Part shown: piece by piece, positions 34,635 to 46,199 of the stretch | How the letters are laid out: each line of letters begins with the position of its first letter | Numbering within the stretch: position 1 is the first letter of the stretch | Origin: Reticulascus tulasneorum | Lineage: Eukaryota; Ascomycota; Sordariomycetes; Glomerellales; Reticulascaceae | Reading direction: 5' to 3' | Assembly: GCA_001557505.1 (NCBI GenBank) | Contig: LSAX01000011.1 | Span: 1,922,001-1,986,000 of the forward strand | Length of the DNA: 64,000 nt | The notes under the pieces: generated by a model | What the model saw: only the letters and a program-made list of their open reading frames with translations | What the model was told of the DNA's origin: nothing | Databases searched by the model: none | Translations under genes and position numbers: made by a program

Positions 34635-37455
34635 ATGCCCGGGATTCTGCCTATGAAGGTCATCAAGGTCGGCACCAGTTCTCAGAGCCGGATAGCCCAG
34701 GCTTGCGATCGTTGCCGCAGCAAGAAGATCCGCTGCGATGGCATTCGCCCGACCTGTTCGCAATGCTCCAACGTCGGCTTCGAGTGCCGCACCAGCGACA
34801 AGCTGAGTCGCCGAGCATTTCCTCGAGGATACACCGAGTCGCTGGAGGAACGCGTGCGGCAGTTGGAACTGGAAGTCAGGGAGCTGAAAGACTTGCTGGA
34901 CGAGAAGGACGAGAAGATTGATATGCTGTCCAAAATGCATGGGAACCGACGCCCCTCGATTGCATCAACTGCACACTCGCCGGCATCAGATACAAGGAAA
35001 GATGCTGGGAGTCCCGCAAAAGAAGACACTTTCCGCGTCCAGGCCTCGCCGTTATTGCTCGGGGTCGAAAACTCGGACTCCTACTTCATGGGCCCGTCCA
35101 GCGGCCGTGCTTTTATTGGTTTGTATTTTGAGTTCTGCCACGGGAGCAAATCGCTGACATCTAATCGCAGAAGCATTTAAGCGCAAGATCCAAGAGAATG
35201 GCAAGTCATGCTCCGACTTCAACCCAGAGGCCTTCCTCCACATCCAAGGATGCTACCCGTTGACGCAAGAGTCTCCGGATCAGTCTCTTCGAGTCCCGCC
35301 TCGCCTGTTCTCTGATCGATGCGTCAATGTCTACTTCCAGGAATGGGCACCTCTGTTCCCGGTTCTCCACAAGCCTACCTTCCTTCGCATTTACGAAGAA
35401 TTCGTTGCCGACCCCGAAAAGGTCAAGAGCAATCACAAGATTGCCCAGTTGTACCTCGTTTTTAGCATTGCTTCCCTGTCCAGTGAACTGCCCGACATGG
35501 ATCAGATTGCCGCCTGTGAGCAGCAATGGCAACGAGCCATCGACACTGTTCTTATGGATAACACCATGAACACTCTCCAATGTCTTGTGTTGGCACTCAT
35601 GTACTGCACCGTCAGGGCAGACTACAAGCGACTACAGCACTACAAAGGCATCGCTATTGGTCTATCGCATCGGTTGGGTCTTCATCAGAGCCAGAAGCGA
35701 TTCTCATTCGGCGCTCTCACCATCGAGACGCGAAAGAAGGTCTTCTGGACCCTGTACACACTTGACTGGTATGTATCGTCCAATATTCCTGACCGCATCT
35801 GTTTTACTAACACCGCCCAGCTTCTCTGGCGCAATTCTTGGTCTTCCAAAACTGTTGAAAGAGGACGATATCCACGCCGAGTACCCGTCAGATACCGATG
35901 ACGAGTATGTTACCGAGAAGGGGTTCCAACCGACGCTTCCCGGTGAATACACTCGATTATCCAGTGCCCTCGCTCTCTTCCGATGTTCTCGGATTCTGGC
36001 CAAGGTCCTGGAAAAGAACTATCCCGCCGCTACGGCCCATGAACTGTCGCTGCAACAAATGTCAGCCATGGAGGCTGAACTTGATGAGTGGTCCGACACA
36101 CTGCCAACCCACCTCAAGTTGAACTTTGTCCAGGACAAGCCGTCGACCGACGTCACTGGCAGCAGGTCACCGCTCTTGGTAAGTCTAAACAGCAAGCTGA
36201 GGCGTTTCGGGGTGCTAATGTTTCCTAGGCTCTCGCATACTATTTTACTCGTACACTTATTAATCGCCCAGCAGTCGGCTCGTCCCTGGGGCAAAAGGCC
36301 GCACCCGCCCTGCATTCAATCAGTGAATCGAGCAAACACATTATCCAAATCGTTCAGCTTCTGGATGAGAGAGGCATGACTTTCTCCTTCTGCCTAAACA
36401 AGACTGATGTCTTGGTGCTTTGCGGCATGACTTTGCTCTATCAGAGCCTGAGTCTGAAGCAAGAAAGTATGGTCATGAAGGACATTGAGCGGCTAGTGAA
36501 CGGCGTTGTGAAAATCTTGAGCAAAGCCAATGCCCCCGGCTCCTTTGATTTTAAGCGTGTGGCCGGTATGCTTATTCATGTCGACGAACCGTCCCTGCCA
36601 ACACCACCACACCGAAGCCCGGAGACAAGTATGCCTGCTCCTTCGCAAAGGCACTCACCACCTATCGCTGCTCCGAAGAAGAAGATGCACCAGCATCCTC
36701 TTGGGCGTCTTCCCGGCGCTGCCGCGAGTGAAACAGACCTACTCCAGCAGCAAGAGAAATTGCGCCGAATGACGATGCCCAGCATCGCCCACAATCGACC
36801 AGACTTCTACCGATCTCAATCTCGTCCGTCATTTGACAGCATACAGCAGGACCTCACGGCTCGACGGGAACATCGCATGTCCATGTCTCAAGCATCGAGT
36901 GGAATGAGCCACCAGGCATTACCAACTCCAAGACAGAACCTCGATTATCTATCTTTAAGCAACACTCCCGGTGCAGCATCACCATCCGCGCCGGCGGCTG
37001 CTCGTCTTCAGCATCAACATCCAATGCCACATGCCCAACCAAATCAGATGTATCTACCGACGCAATTGCCCCAGAAGCTTGCTGGTGTATCGGCTTCCGA
37101 ATGGGAAGCCTTGCTTGGGTCAATGGACGGGGGTCTCAACAATGTCTATGACGCTATTTATGGTGGCGGTAGCTTATCTCTAAGCGAAACGCCGACATCC
37201 ACGAGTCTTAGCGGGTGGTCCCCAGATTCATGGGATCTGACCAGCTTTAATCTCGGCGACTTTGGCAGCAATCCAGCTCCGGCGCAGAGTGTTCTCAGCG
37301 TGAGCGAGGAGAGCCTCAGTTCGGGAGACGACTTGGGCCCAAGCGATATCAATCTAAGTGTCAGCAGCATCGAGTACCGAAACGCACTGCTATCAACTTG
37401 TACAAACAACGAAGGCTTCATACTTGAAGGACTGGACAGCAGCTTTGGGCTATGA
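34635..37455 (+). CDS. facB: Zn2Cys6 transcription factor FacB/Cat8 (acetate and gluconeogenesis regulator)
   Basis: Four exons, 34635-35118, 35171-35768, 35821-36178 and 36229-37455, encode 888 residues (FacB of Aspergillus is near 870). Introns are 52, 52 and 50 bp. The zinc cluster has cysteines 24, 27, 34, 41, 44 and 51 in C-x2-C-x6-C-x6-C-x2-C-x6-C spacing. The FacB/Cat8 linker FPRGYTESLEERVRQLE and a coiled coil (about 68-97) follow. The central fungal-specific regulatory domain runs from about 200 to 550 (NVYFQEWAPLFPVLHKPTF, GLSHRLGLHQ). The C-terminus is Gln/Ser/Pro-rich with acidic patches (SVSEESLSSGDDLGPSD), suiting an activation domain. FacB activates acetyl-CoA synthetase, glyoxylate-cycle and gluconeogenic genes on acetate and is subject to carbon repression. 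Assignment rests on the very close N-terminal match. Confidence 0.9.
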
Positions 37456-38063
37456 TTTGATTAGTTTTTACGAGTGCCCTGACTGCCTTCATCATATACA
37501 ACTTGCTTCGAGGGCTCTTTGCCTCTGGTCGGGATCAGGACGGGTGGGTTCAGGAGTGTGGATATGGAATTACCTAGGATAAGGGTCGGGTCGGGTCGGG
37601 AATGGGAGGCCCGTTACGCAGAATCATGTGTTCTATGACTTCATTTTAAAGTAAATGACCTAATCGTGTCATTGTTTGAGGACGGGGAGTTATCTTCAGT
37701 GTTGAGTTGAGATGGGACATCGCACCATCTACAGCTTATTATGTCATATAGGGCATGCGGTGGCAGTTGAAAGAGGGTTGTTCAATAGTCTATGAAGTAT
37801 GTTTTGATAGGCTGCGAATATAGTAACCGAAAAGTTTCTTGACCGCATAACTTGTACAATGTGCCTATGTTTCCGAGTTTGAGGGTCATTCGCGAACTAG
37901 CAGACTACTGCATGGGCTTGGATCTGGCCGCTGATGCCGATTTTAGAATCGGACGTTCGAGACATGCTGCAACTGGAGGTCAAGTTGCACTACACACACT
38001 CCGTTGATCTCAGGGGTAGGCAGCCTGCGGAAGCTGGAGATCATCTTTTGATATACTACCTAT
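37456..38063. other. facB downstream region
   Basis: Presumed 3' UTR of facB and spacer. GGGTCGGGTCGGGTCGGG at about 37586-37601 is a short GGGTC reiteration. No gene seen. Confidence 0.5.
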
Positions 38064-38947
38064 CTACTTCAGCATTCGCAATACTGACAGATTCCACGGA
38101 TGCTGAAAGCCACGCATCATTCCGGTCATCTCCAGCACCGAGATTTTCTTTCTGAACTTCTTCGGCACAGGTTCTTCCTGCTTGACTTTGCTATAATCGG
38201 TAGATCTGTACTGTTTTGTGCCCTGAACTTGTGGAGGGGGGAGAGGACAACCGGCAGCACGCAGACCTGCCTCCATCTCGGTGCGCTTGGGACCGTGTGA
38301 CATGCTCTCCAGAATCTGAAGAAGAGCATCCCAGCATGGAACAGGGTCCTTAATGTCTCCGGGTGCTTGGCTGGGCTTGAGAGTGTTGGGATTGCTGATT
38401 TGGACTTTGGCTGTGCCGTTACTTGCTTTCTGAGTGTGAGAACTACCGCAGACTCTCGAAGCCCGAACCCGCTGCCGTGCTTTCTTTATCTGCGCTTCGA
38501 GTAAGTCATTGCAGCTACCAGTCCACTGATATTCAGAATCACTCACAGCCTTCGTTTTGCCAGCATCTGCGAAGCGATGGCAGGCACGAGTGTGGCCGTG
38601 TTTCCCGCAAGCATCTGCCATTGCCTCTAGAATTCAGATAGAGGGTATTGGTATATCATGGTGCTATAAGGAGTCTGGTAGCCAGCAGCATGAGGGACAA
38701 GCGGCGGAAGAAGATTCGGTTCCAATTCTTGATAGGACGGTCCATTAGCCCAGCCTTTGCATATGAGATTCTGGAGTCCCAACTTGGTAAGAACACTTGT
38801 GATGGTGTTCTGCAGATGGCACACCTCACCATGGGTTAAAAGAAAACAAAAAGACTGACGCAGGGGAGGGTCGAAAGGTAGTTGTCTAGGCTTGAAGGCA
38901 GGAGGGAGTGTACCCTCAGACGGAAGAAAACACCAAAAAAGGGACAC
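38064..38947 (-). pseudogene. Possible degraded coding remnant (unknown)
   Basis: Two adjacent minus-strand open frames, 38947-38627 and 38621-38064, lie in different frames. The first ends at a stop (YQYPLSEF) a few bases before the second starts. Their composition is more protein-like than that of surrounding frames (for example GEVCHLQNTITSVLTKLGLQ; WDALLQILESMSHGPKR). Downstream of the stop, the first frame would continue as an open RQWQMLAGNTATLVPAIASQ segment. I could not join them with a convincing intron. They may be one broken gene, a mobile-element relic or chance frames. Confidence 0.3.
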
Positions 38948-39159
38948 GAAGAATACCGCTTCGTATAGTAGAAAACACCAAAAAGAAAATGCAAAAGAGA
39001 GAAATAGAGGGAAAATACAAAAAGGAAAGGAAGGATTTACTTACTTGTATTGCCGTATTCGCCGTTCCGGCCGTGTAAACGCCCAGTTTCCGAGAGGGAA
39101 TTATTGCGCGCCCCGGTAAGGTGTGTTTCGAGTGAATGTCGAGAATACCGATTGGGAAT

Positions 39160-39230
39160 TTATTTAACTCAACCCAGGGACAGCCGGGTGCGTCACCCGG
39201 CTTAACCACTGAGCCATCCACACCTTGTAA
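39160..39230 (-). other. tRNA-like sequence (possible SINE head or tRNA relic)
   Basis: On the minus strand a perfect Pol III A-box-like TGGCTCAGTGG (39206-39216) is followed by a strong anticodon-arm-like hairpin, CCGGGTGACGCACCCGG (39184-39200). Next comes GGGTTGAGTTAAA where a B box (GGTTCGANNCC) would be expected. No proper T arm or acceptor pairing forms, and U33 is missing, so it is not a functional tRNA. The 5' tRNA-like part is what tRNA-derived SINEs and tRNA relics retain. Confidence 0.35.
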
Positions 39231-40033
39231 CTTGAAAGAACTGTCGAGGTATTTTGATATATAAAGTGTGAAACTGTTGTGTTGTGGTGGAAGGTGGGAT
39301 GGGTGGCTCAGGGGGCAGGGAAGGCACGACCGAGGAAGGGGCGATGGCTGTGTTCTGCGGGTTAGTCGGGGATTTATAACAGCTTGCTTTCTATGACAAT
39401 TGGGGACAGCGTTTGCAAGCCATGTATCTCGCCGGCTTGTTCTTCTGCAACAGAATACTGTAGCAGCCTCTTCTCGGCATCCGCTTGGCAAGCAGATTGC
39501 ACCTGGATGCTATCCCTTCTTCGTCAACTCATGATACCTACTCTACCCAGCTGGATAGTAGCGAGGCCTACTCAGTTCCACCCAACTACCCCGACTAAAC
39601 TGCTCGATGCCCTGACCGGAAAGTATCCGTCATCTCAGCCGTTGTTGAATGTTGTTATACGACAGTCCAAGGAGGATTTTGACATGGTCATCGGTTATAG
39701 CGATGGCTGGGACTGGGAAAGTAAGCAGATGAAGTGCACTAATTAGTTCAGATGACTCGTCTATCACGTATGGCGTCTTGCTATTCAGTGCTGTGAAGAA
39801 AGAGATATGTGAATGAAGTGTTTCCATAGAAGGCTATGTAGATATATATAGATGTTATATATATTTGAGTGATAATAAGATGGAATTTCTTCGACATCCC
39901 TTGTAACGCCGCCGAAGATGCAATATTTTACAGCACATGTCTAGCAGTGCGCCAAGCTACAGCCGTAGCCCCAGAACGCCCGACCCATCCGTAATATATG
40001 TAGTGAAATATGTTCGTCGAAGTGTACGATGCT
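39231..40033. other. Spacer upstream of the tRNA-like sequence and downstream of the small membrane-protein gene
   Basis: AT-rich at about 39835-39880 (TATATATAGATGTTATATAT-like). This side lies beyond the stop codon of the minus-strand 86-residue gene and should contain its 3' UTR. No gene seen. Confidence 0.5.
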
Positions 40034-40353
40034 CTAGACACGGGCGGTGAAACCCGCACTGACAGCAGCAGGCCAAAACATAACCGTCCCTATGGCTCCG
40101 GCATATCTGGATGCTTGTGTTAGAACATGGGATTGAAAGCATGAAGGTGTTATGGATGCACTAACAAAACTGTGCCGAGACTTCGAGATCTGATCATTTT
40201 GCCGTAGTCTGGCTTTGCCGAGACTGATGTAACCGGAATTCTCTGGAAGGGATGGACCTCGAATGTTCTAGCCATGGACCTCATTGATCTCATGAGCGAG
40301 AATGGTCTTTGTTGGACTGCGCGAGCTGCAGTACGGGCGACGGCGGGAGACAT
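40034..40353 (-). CDS. Small mitochondrial-type single-pass membrane protein (unknown)
   Basis: Two exons on the minus strand, 40166-40353 and 40034-40106, encode 86 residues. The 59-bp intron has a GTTAGT donor, TCTAAC branch site and CCAG acceptor. The N-terminus SPAVARTAARAVQQRPFSLM is Arg/Ala-rich without acidic residues, as in mitochondrial presequences. Residues 65-82 (AGAIGTVMFWPAAVSAGF) form one hydrophobic span, ending in TARV. Splicing is needed to obtain this span; the unspliced frame ends in LLVHP. The size and layout recall small accessory subunits of respiratory complexes or the ATP synthase, but I do not recognise the family. It diverges from gpi11. Confidence 0.8.
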
Positions 40354-41365
40354 GATTGATGGTGAGGTGTGATTTCTTTTTTGGAGTAGGGATTCTTGAG
40401 AGGGGAGATGTGTGCCCCTTTTGATTGAATCAGAGATAATACACTCGTATGGTAGAAGGAGATTGTAGAGAGGAGATTGTCTGTTGATGTTGGCAGCGCT
40501 GGACTGAGTTGAGATGTTTGATGATGTTGTTGATGAGGCAGAGTAAGGAGACATTTACAGACAGGAACCGCCTGCGGCTCTTATACCAAATGGAAAACAA
40601 TACTACATGTGTAATCGGGAATGGCAACCTCGAAGGTTGTCGTGCATGCGCCGGTGTTCCCATACTTTCAGTCATTGTGGGCAGTTGTGGGAGCAACTTT
40701 GCCCGTAAGATCCCCCGTGCCTTACAAACGACTCGAGGCTTTCAAATCCCGTATGGCATGATTCCGCCGCACAGTCTTGCAATTCAGAGCCCAGGGGTGT
40801 CCACCCGCTGCACGGCGCCGAATAAGCAGGATAGGTCGCCTAAAGGTCAGAGGAAGGGAAGTGGCATGTTTGGCCAAACTTGAAGACAGAACATCGTGTG
40901 ATGTGGTGTGATCGGAGCCCACCGATGGTGTTCTGATTGGAAGGAGGACGGGGTCTGGATTTCGGCGAATGAGAGCTTTGTCACTGCGGCGAGCTTCGGC
41001 CAATGGAGCGAGCCCTGTTTTACCCGAATCGTGTCATCAGCTTTAGAGACCTTGAATCGCAGGCAAAATAAGCAGTTCATTCACCCATGGAATCAATAGC
41101 ATTTTCGCTGGAACAACCACGAACCTACCTTTGTAGAATAGAGTGCGCCTTTCGGGATGAGTATGCAGGCGAATCTGTAGTTGTACAGTAGACTCGTTCG
41201 GCGGGACCAGGACACTCAGATCCGCATCCTGCCGCTCTTATCGTTATCATCATGTGACCTTGAAACAGGGGTCTAGGCCGCTTGTCTGTCCTGAGTTGAA
41301 GCTCTCACGGTTTACCTGTTGATTCTTCAGGAGCCCCACGACAACCCAGCTTCCAACCCGCCACC
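40354..41365. other. Divergent promoter region, small mitochondrial gene / gpi11
   Basis: Shared upstream region of the two genes. A CCAAT box occurs at about 40999 (plus strand). No supported gene. Confidence 0.6.
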
Positions 41366-42208
41366 ATGCCGTTGATAGACCCTGTAACGATGGCTGCGCC
41401 GCCAACGAAAGCCAGCGCATCCCAACTCGTGAAAGCGAGAGAAGCAGCAGCCGCGATGCAACCAATTGAGATCCTCACGAACCCGGCGGCCAAGACGATA
41501 CGGCACCTCCAACCCGCGTTGCTCTCGGCACTGTTCCTCTACCAATTCGGTTCGCTGGTGGTTGATCCCGTGCGGACATTGCAGAATTCTCTACCTGTAG
41601 TTGCTGCGATTCAGATCATATATACCTTTGTCTGCCTCCCAGTTGCCGGAGCGCCAACGGCCAAGCCAGCGAAGAAATTGAGGCCGGGCGAGAAGAAGAA
41701 AGCCGAGAAGTTTTTCACGGGGCCCAACCCGTTTGTGGTGAGTATTGACGACCAGCTTCAGTGAAGAGTCACATCTGACAATAAAATGTAGGCTACGTTC
41801 CTCTCGCTGGTGCTTACAATCCTGGCCACTCCAGTCCTCCACGCTACCTTCGTTCTGTTCGGCGCCCCTTTTCTCACACATATACCTCATACGCTCTTAT
41901 GCTCCGCCAACCTGGCTCTGCTCACTCTGTTCCCGCTGTTCTACGTTCACGGGGTCGATTCAGGCGCGTGGGTGGCGGTTGGAGGGGCGCTGGCACCGTT
42001 GGACGAGACCTTTGGAGGTTTGATAGGAGGGTTTGCCGGAGCCTGGCTAGGTGCTGTCCCGATCCCTTTGGACTGGGATCGTGAGTGGCAGAAATGGCCG
42101 GTTACGATTCTCTGCGGTTTGTATGGAGGATACATCATCGGGAAACTCATTGGTGGGACCGTCGCATTTGGGAAGAGAATGGGGAGCTCTCCGACAAAAG
42201 TGGATTGA
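41366..42208 (+). CDS. gpi11: GPI ethanolamine-phosphate transferase accessory subunit Gpi11 (PIG-F family)
   Basis: Two exons, 41366-41737 and 41792-42208, encode 262 residues. The 54-bp intron has a GTGAGT donor. Several hydrophobic spans are visible: LLSALFLYQFGSLVV, LPVVAAIQIIYTFVCLPVAG, the VLTILATPVLHATFVLFGAP region, LLCSANLALLTLFPLFYVHG and a C-terminal Gly-rich pair. The PIG-F signature is in the C-terminal part (GAWLGAVPIPLDWDREWQKW, then PVTILCGLYGGYIIGK). In yeast and animals this ER membrane protein partners with Gpi13/PIG-O and Gpi7/PIG-G to add ethanolamine phosphate to the GPI anchor. The ATG context GCCACCATGC is strong. Confidence 0.95.
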
Positions 42209-44083
42209 ATGCTTATATTTGGATTCTGCGGGCCGGAAAAGTCTCGATACCCCTAATATACGTATAAAAATGGCGTATACGTAGTACAGTAGCGGCTCAA
42301 GTTTTGACATTAGCGGGGGACATATGTAAGATGTTCCAAGTACCAGGGACCGCTTAGGGGGTCGCTCGGTTCGAGGCTGGCTTTACAGCGTCGAGAGGCA
42401 TAAGATTTGGCCGGCTTGGGTTGAACTCGAGCAACAGCCAGCACGTGCGCTCTTACTGGCGGCGTATGAGCACCAAACACCGATAGATGAGGTAAGAGAA
42501 GGCTTCTTCCGACTGGAAAAGCGGGCACTGGTGGACCAATCTCAGTAGTAGAAGACCAAGACAGTGATTGTTTGCTCAAACTGAAGCGTTAGGCCAAACA
42601 CTTCGCACGCCTACCTGAAGCGCGTCATTGTTGCGAATGACACAGAATGGAATTGCTCATCAGATTACGTGCGTAGAGGAGCTCATGGAAGAACTCAGAC
42701 GGAACAGCCAAGAAACCAGGACAGTAGTCACCAGTCCCATGTCGATCTTAGTGTCTGGAGCTCGCCGAGATGCCGAGCGGGTTCGATGTTTAGCTCACGG
42801 GCACCAGGTTCTTCTCACGTGGTGATACAACTCTCGTCATAATTATAGATAGGTACTCACAGGGCAAATAGTGGGTACCAGGAACGTAGGGCGAAAAGTG
42901 ACGAGGACGGGGGGCAAGGCCGTCCGATCTCGAACTCCTCTCAGCGTCTTTCTCCTCGCGGCAACTGTGGCTGGAGCGAGTTCCACGGGCTCGCATGCAC
43001 ACGAGGTTGCGCCATCGATCATCAAAAATTGTGGCAGTGAAAAGTGTGGCTAAATTAACACGCAATCCGAGATTTCCAAGACATTTTAGCGGAACGTTAG
43101 CGGACGAACGAGCCACTGACAGGGACCAATCCTGGCACCGCTTGCAGTAGGGCTAGGCTGATGACGTAGCACCATTCCCCCGTGTTGGTGGTGGGTGCTC
43201 GCTTCCTGTTCGCATGATGGCGGACGCGCAATGAGGCTCGATCCGAGCCAAGGAATCGGAAGTAGAATTGCCATGCCAATGTAGATAAAGTTGGAAAGAC
43301 ATGGGGTTGGGGAGGGACCAGCTACTGGATTGTGGCTAGGGGGTTCGGAGGTTTGCGTGGTCGTAGTACTGAACCTTGTAGGAATGATGAGGAGGTTTAG
43401 GTTAGGTCAGACAGGTTAGGGTACCTAGTAGGTCTAGGCAGAGCATGAGACGAGGGTGCGCCTGGCTGGCCGAAACAAACCGGGAAGAGAGTCGATGACG
43501 CAAGGAGGGAGCTTCGGCCGCTGGAGGGTCTTGCTGCTTGACCTTGGAGGCATTTGCTCTCATCATGCTTACAGAAGTGCGGAATACATGCACTAGCAGT
43601 TAATCTGTACACACAATCCCGTGCTTTAGAGTAGGGATTAGAGTACGCGTACCCCTACCTTGCTAGTGTTGGGACTTGTGTATCCATGGGCCTGGAAGGC
43701 AGGCCACGCCCGTAAGGATTGCCTCTGGACGGGGACCGCGTGAGGGACTGGGAAACCTGTAGTCCGTACCGATACCTCTAAACGTAGTAGGCGCCTGGAG
43801 GGATCGTATCCCTCCCCTCCCCCATCCACCCACCATCCACCCAGTCAGAGCAAATACCGGAAAGGGTGGCTTGCCTCATGCAAGTCCACATCAGAGTTTG
43901 GAGGCAGGGTGAACTTGTTTGTTTGGCCCAGCTTATTTAAACCATTCTCCCCCCCTCCCCGCCTACCAGTCTTTCACTCCCAATCCAACAACAATCCACA
44001 CACTTCTCGTCTTCACTAAACTCCACGATCCAACTCTTCAAGCTTACGGACTCCCGTCAGACCAAAACCACCCATCACTCATC
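42209..44083. other. Intergenic region, gpi11 to pmp3
   Basis: No supported gene. Short TTAGG-like and TACCTAGTAGGTCTAGG motifs occur at about 43390-43440. From about 43920 the sequence is a TATTTAAA-containing, C- and CA-rich leader for pmp3. Confidence 0.6.
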
Positions 44084-44401
44084 ATGCCTTTCACAGCCAG
44101 GTAAGCTCCCCCCTCTCAACCCTCCTCTGCGCGTGCCCTCTCCCCCCGCCTCCGGACGACCCGGCGGCGCAATGCCCGTCGAGGGGAGGCGCGAGCAGAA
44201 CCGCACAGAACACGAGCAACTGAACTGACACTCCATTTCTCTAGCGATATCTGCAAGATCATCCTTGCCGTCATCCTCCCCCCCGTCGGTGTCTTCCTAG
44301 AGCGAGGATGCGGATCTGATCTCCTCATCAACATCCTCCTCACAGTTCTGGGCTACCTCCCGGGTATCATCCACGCCCTGTACATCATTCTGAAGTACTA
44401 A
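44084..44401 (+). CDS. pmp3: Plasma membrane proteolipid 3 (PMP3/UPF0057)
   Basis: Two exons: a 17-nt first exon (44084-44100, MPFTA plus two bases) and 44245-44401, giving 57 residues. The 144-bp intron has GTAAGC and TCTAG ends. The product has the classical two-helix PMP3 layout: DICKIILAVILPPVGVFLER, a GCGSDL turn, then LINILLTVLGYLPGIIHALY and IILKY. Yeast Pmp3 is a small plasma-membrane protein affecting membrane potential and salt tolerance and is induced by stress. Length and residues match the family exactly. Confidence 0.96.
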
Positions 44402-46199
44402 GCGTCGTCCCGGTCGTCGCTGGAAGAAAAGCCAACGCTCTGCATCACCTCGTCAACCGATCCACTATGCGGCCCCGTAAAGACGAACAATTTCAGCGCC
44501 AGTCCATAGATGGGCCCCGCATGAGACGCAGCAGGAATCCGCCAATCTAGCGCTGGAGGTGGTGTGGTGTCATGTCATGGCATGGCTTGGCCCATTCCAG
44601 CGACCCCCAATCTCTTTTTTTTTGCTCACTCTCAACCGGGGGCGCCCTCCTTCGCTGGCACCCTATCGGCGTCAGCAAGGGTTCGCACCAACCCCCCCTC
44701 CGATAAATTTAACGACGCGTGGAAGCAGCTCCGGCTCTCATGGCTCTCTTGCGAAACGGATTGGAACTTTTGTCTTCTTGTTTGACACTGGGTGGTTTTT
44801 GGGCAGGAATCCAAACCGTGGGAAGGGGGAACTACGCTGTATACCATGATAATTAATTCGATACCCTCAACATCAATCCTTGTTTAAATCAAACATACCC
44901 ACATTCTAACCTGATGTGACTGCGATGACTGCGATGACTGCGACGATGGAGAGGACCGACCGTGGGCTTTCCTCCAGAATCCACCGTACCTTACCCATGG
45001 TTGTGCCAAAAAGTAAGCATGCAAATAAGCAACTGGGTAGCGTCAGGAAGTGCCGGAAGAGATTTCTTGCTGTATTGCTTACAGCTTCGCATAATGCCCC
45101 GCAGTGCTCAGGGTTTAAGTCATGTCTACGGTGATGTCATATTCGATGTTGGTCCATTCACTCGCCCTCTAATACAATTTTCCTACGCCAGTCACTGTCG
45201 CACGAGGCTGGCCTTGTCCTTTAGTGTAGAAGACAAAAGTTTCTTTATGAGAATTGAACAGCTTTTTCTTTTTCTTTTTGTCTATTCCATTTAATGTCTG
45301 GATTTGTGGTTCATGATCCCAACTCCTTTGCCTCGAACACGTACCACACACACTGGTTGGGCCTGCTAATTTTTGGTGGGGTACACACTCAACCCTCACT
45401 TCGGTTACTTCGGGATGTACCCGTAAAAGCCGGAGCCTCTTGATTCGACGCTCATGGGAAGCAATTGCGCATACCTGGAATCAGATGTTGTATTATCGAG
45501 GCGCTTCTTCAGTCGTTCCGCAGAGTCCTCCTCACCTGGTCAGAAGACGTTGGTTCCTGCAAAGTGATAATGCATCATGTGTCTTAACTTATTAGAATGC
45601 GGGTGAGGTTTGGAGCTCTAACTGTGTCCAGATTACTGGCTCCAGTTAAGTCTTTCTTTGTATTTTCGTACAGTCCTCGAATCTGAGTGGCTGTCTAAGC
45701 TAGGATCTAGGCCCGGCCACCCTCCCCCCCCCTCAGCAAGAGAACAATGCATTTAGTTGAACCATTGCCCTTCTTCTTAAGCAAGCTCGATGCTTCTGCA
45801 GCCGCCATCTCAATCGGTCGTCCATTATCGTGGGACCAGTTACTTTGGTGCAAGGTAAGGTAGCATAAAGTGGGGTAGACTCGGGGCGCTGGGGCGCTCA
45901 GGTGTCCGAGACGCGCAGTCCTTCGTGGGCAGAACATTCTAAACTCCGACCATCTTGCAGCAAAGCGAACTCCGCCGGACTAGTGATTGTCGAACTCCTG
46001 CTCCGCGAATCAGCTATCCCCCCGTGCTGTTGAGGTAAATATACGGACGTGATGTCCCAATGTCTATAGTAGCGACCCTCTCGTTCCCCCTTTGCTCTCC
46101 TCCACTACTCTTTCGCAACCGACACATCTTGAAACACTCTCACATCTGGCCGTTTTGCGACTGAGCCAAACGAACCCCCAACCCGCCACTGCACCTACG
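44402..46199. other. Intergenic region, pmp3 to pgc1
   Basis: No supported gene. It holds the pmp3 3' UTR on the left and the pgc1 promoter and CT-rich leader on the right. A 9-bp tandem repeat lies at 44917-44943. Confidence 0.6.
44917..44943. repeat. 9-bp tandem repeat TGACTGCGA, 3 copies
   Basis: Three perfect tandem copies in non-coding DNA. Confidence 0.85.

Noticed and set aside
39160..39230. A functional tRNA on the minus strand
   Set aside because: The A box and anticodon-like stem are good, but U33, T arm and acceptor pairing are missing, so it was kept only as a tRNA-like sequence.
43390..43440. Interstitial telomere-like TTAGG/TTAGGG motifs
   Set aside because: Only two or three imperfect units with interruptions; too short and degenerate to call a telomeric repeat.
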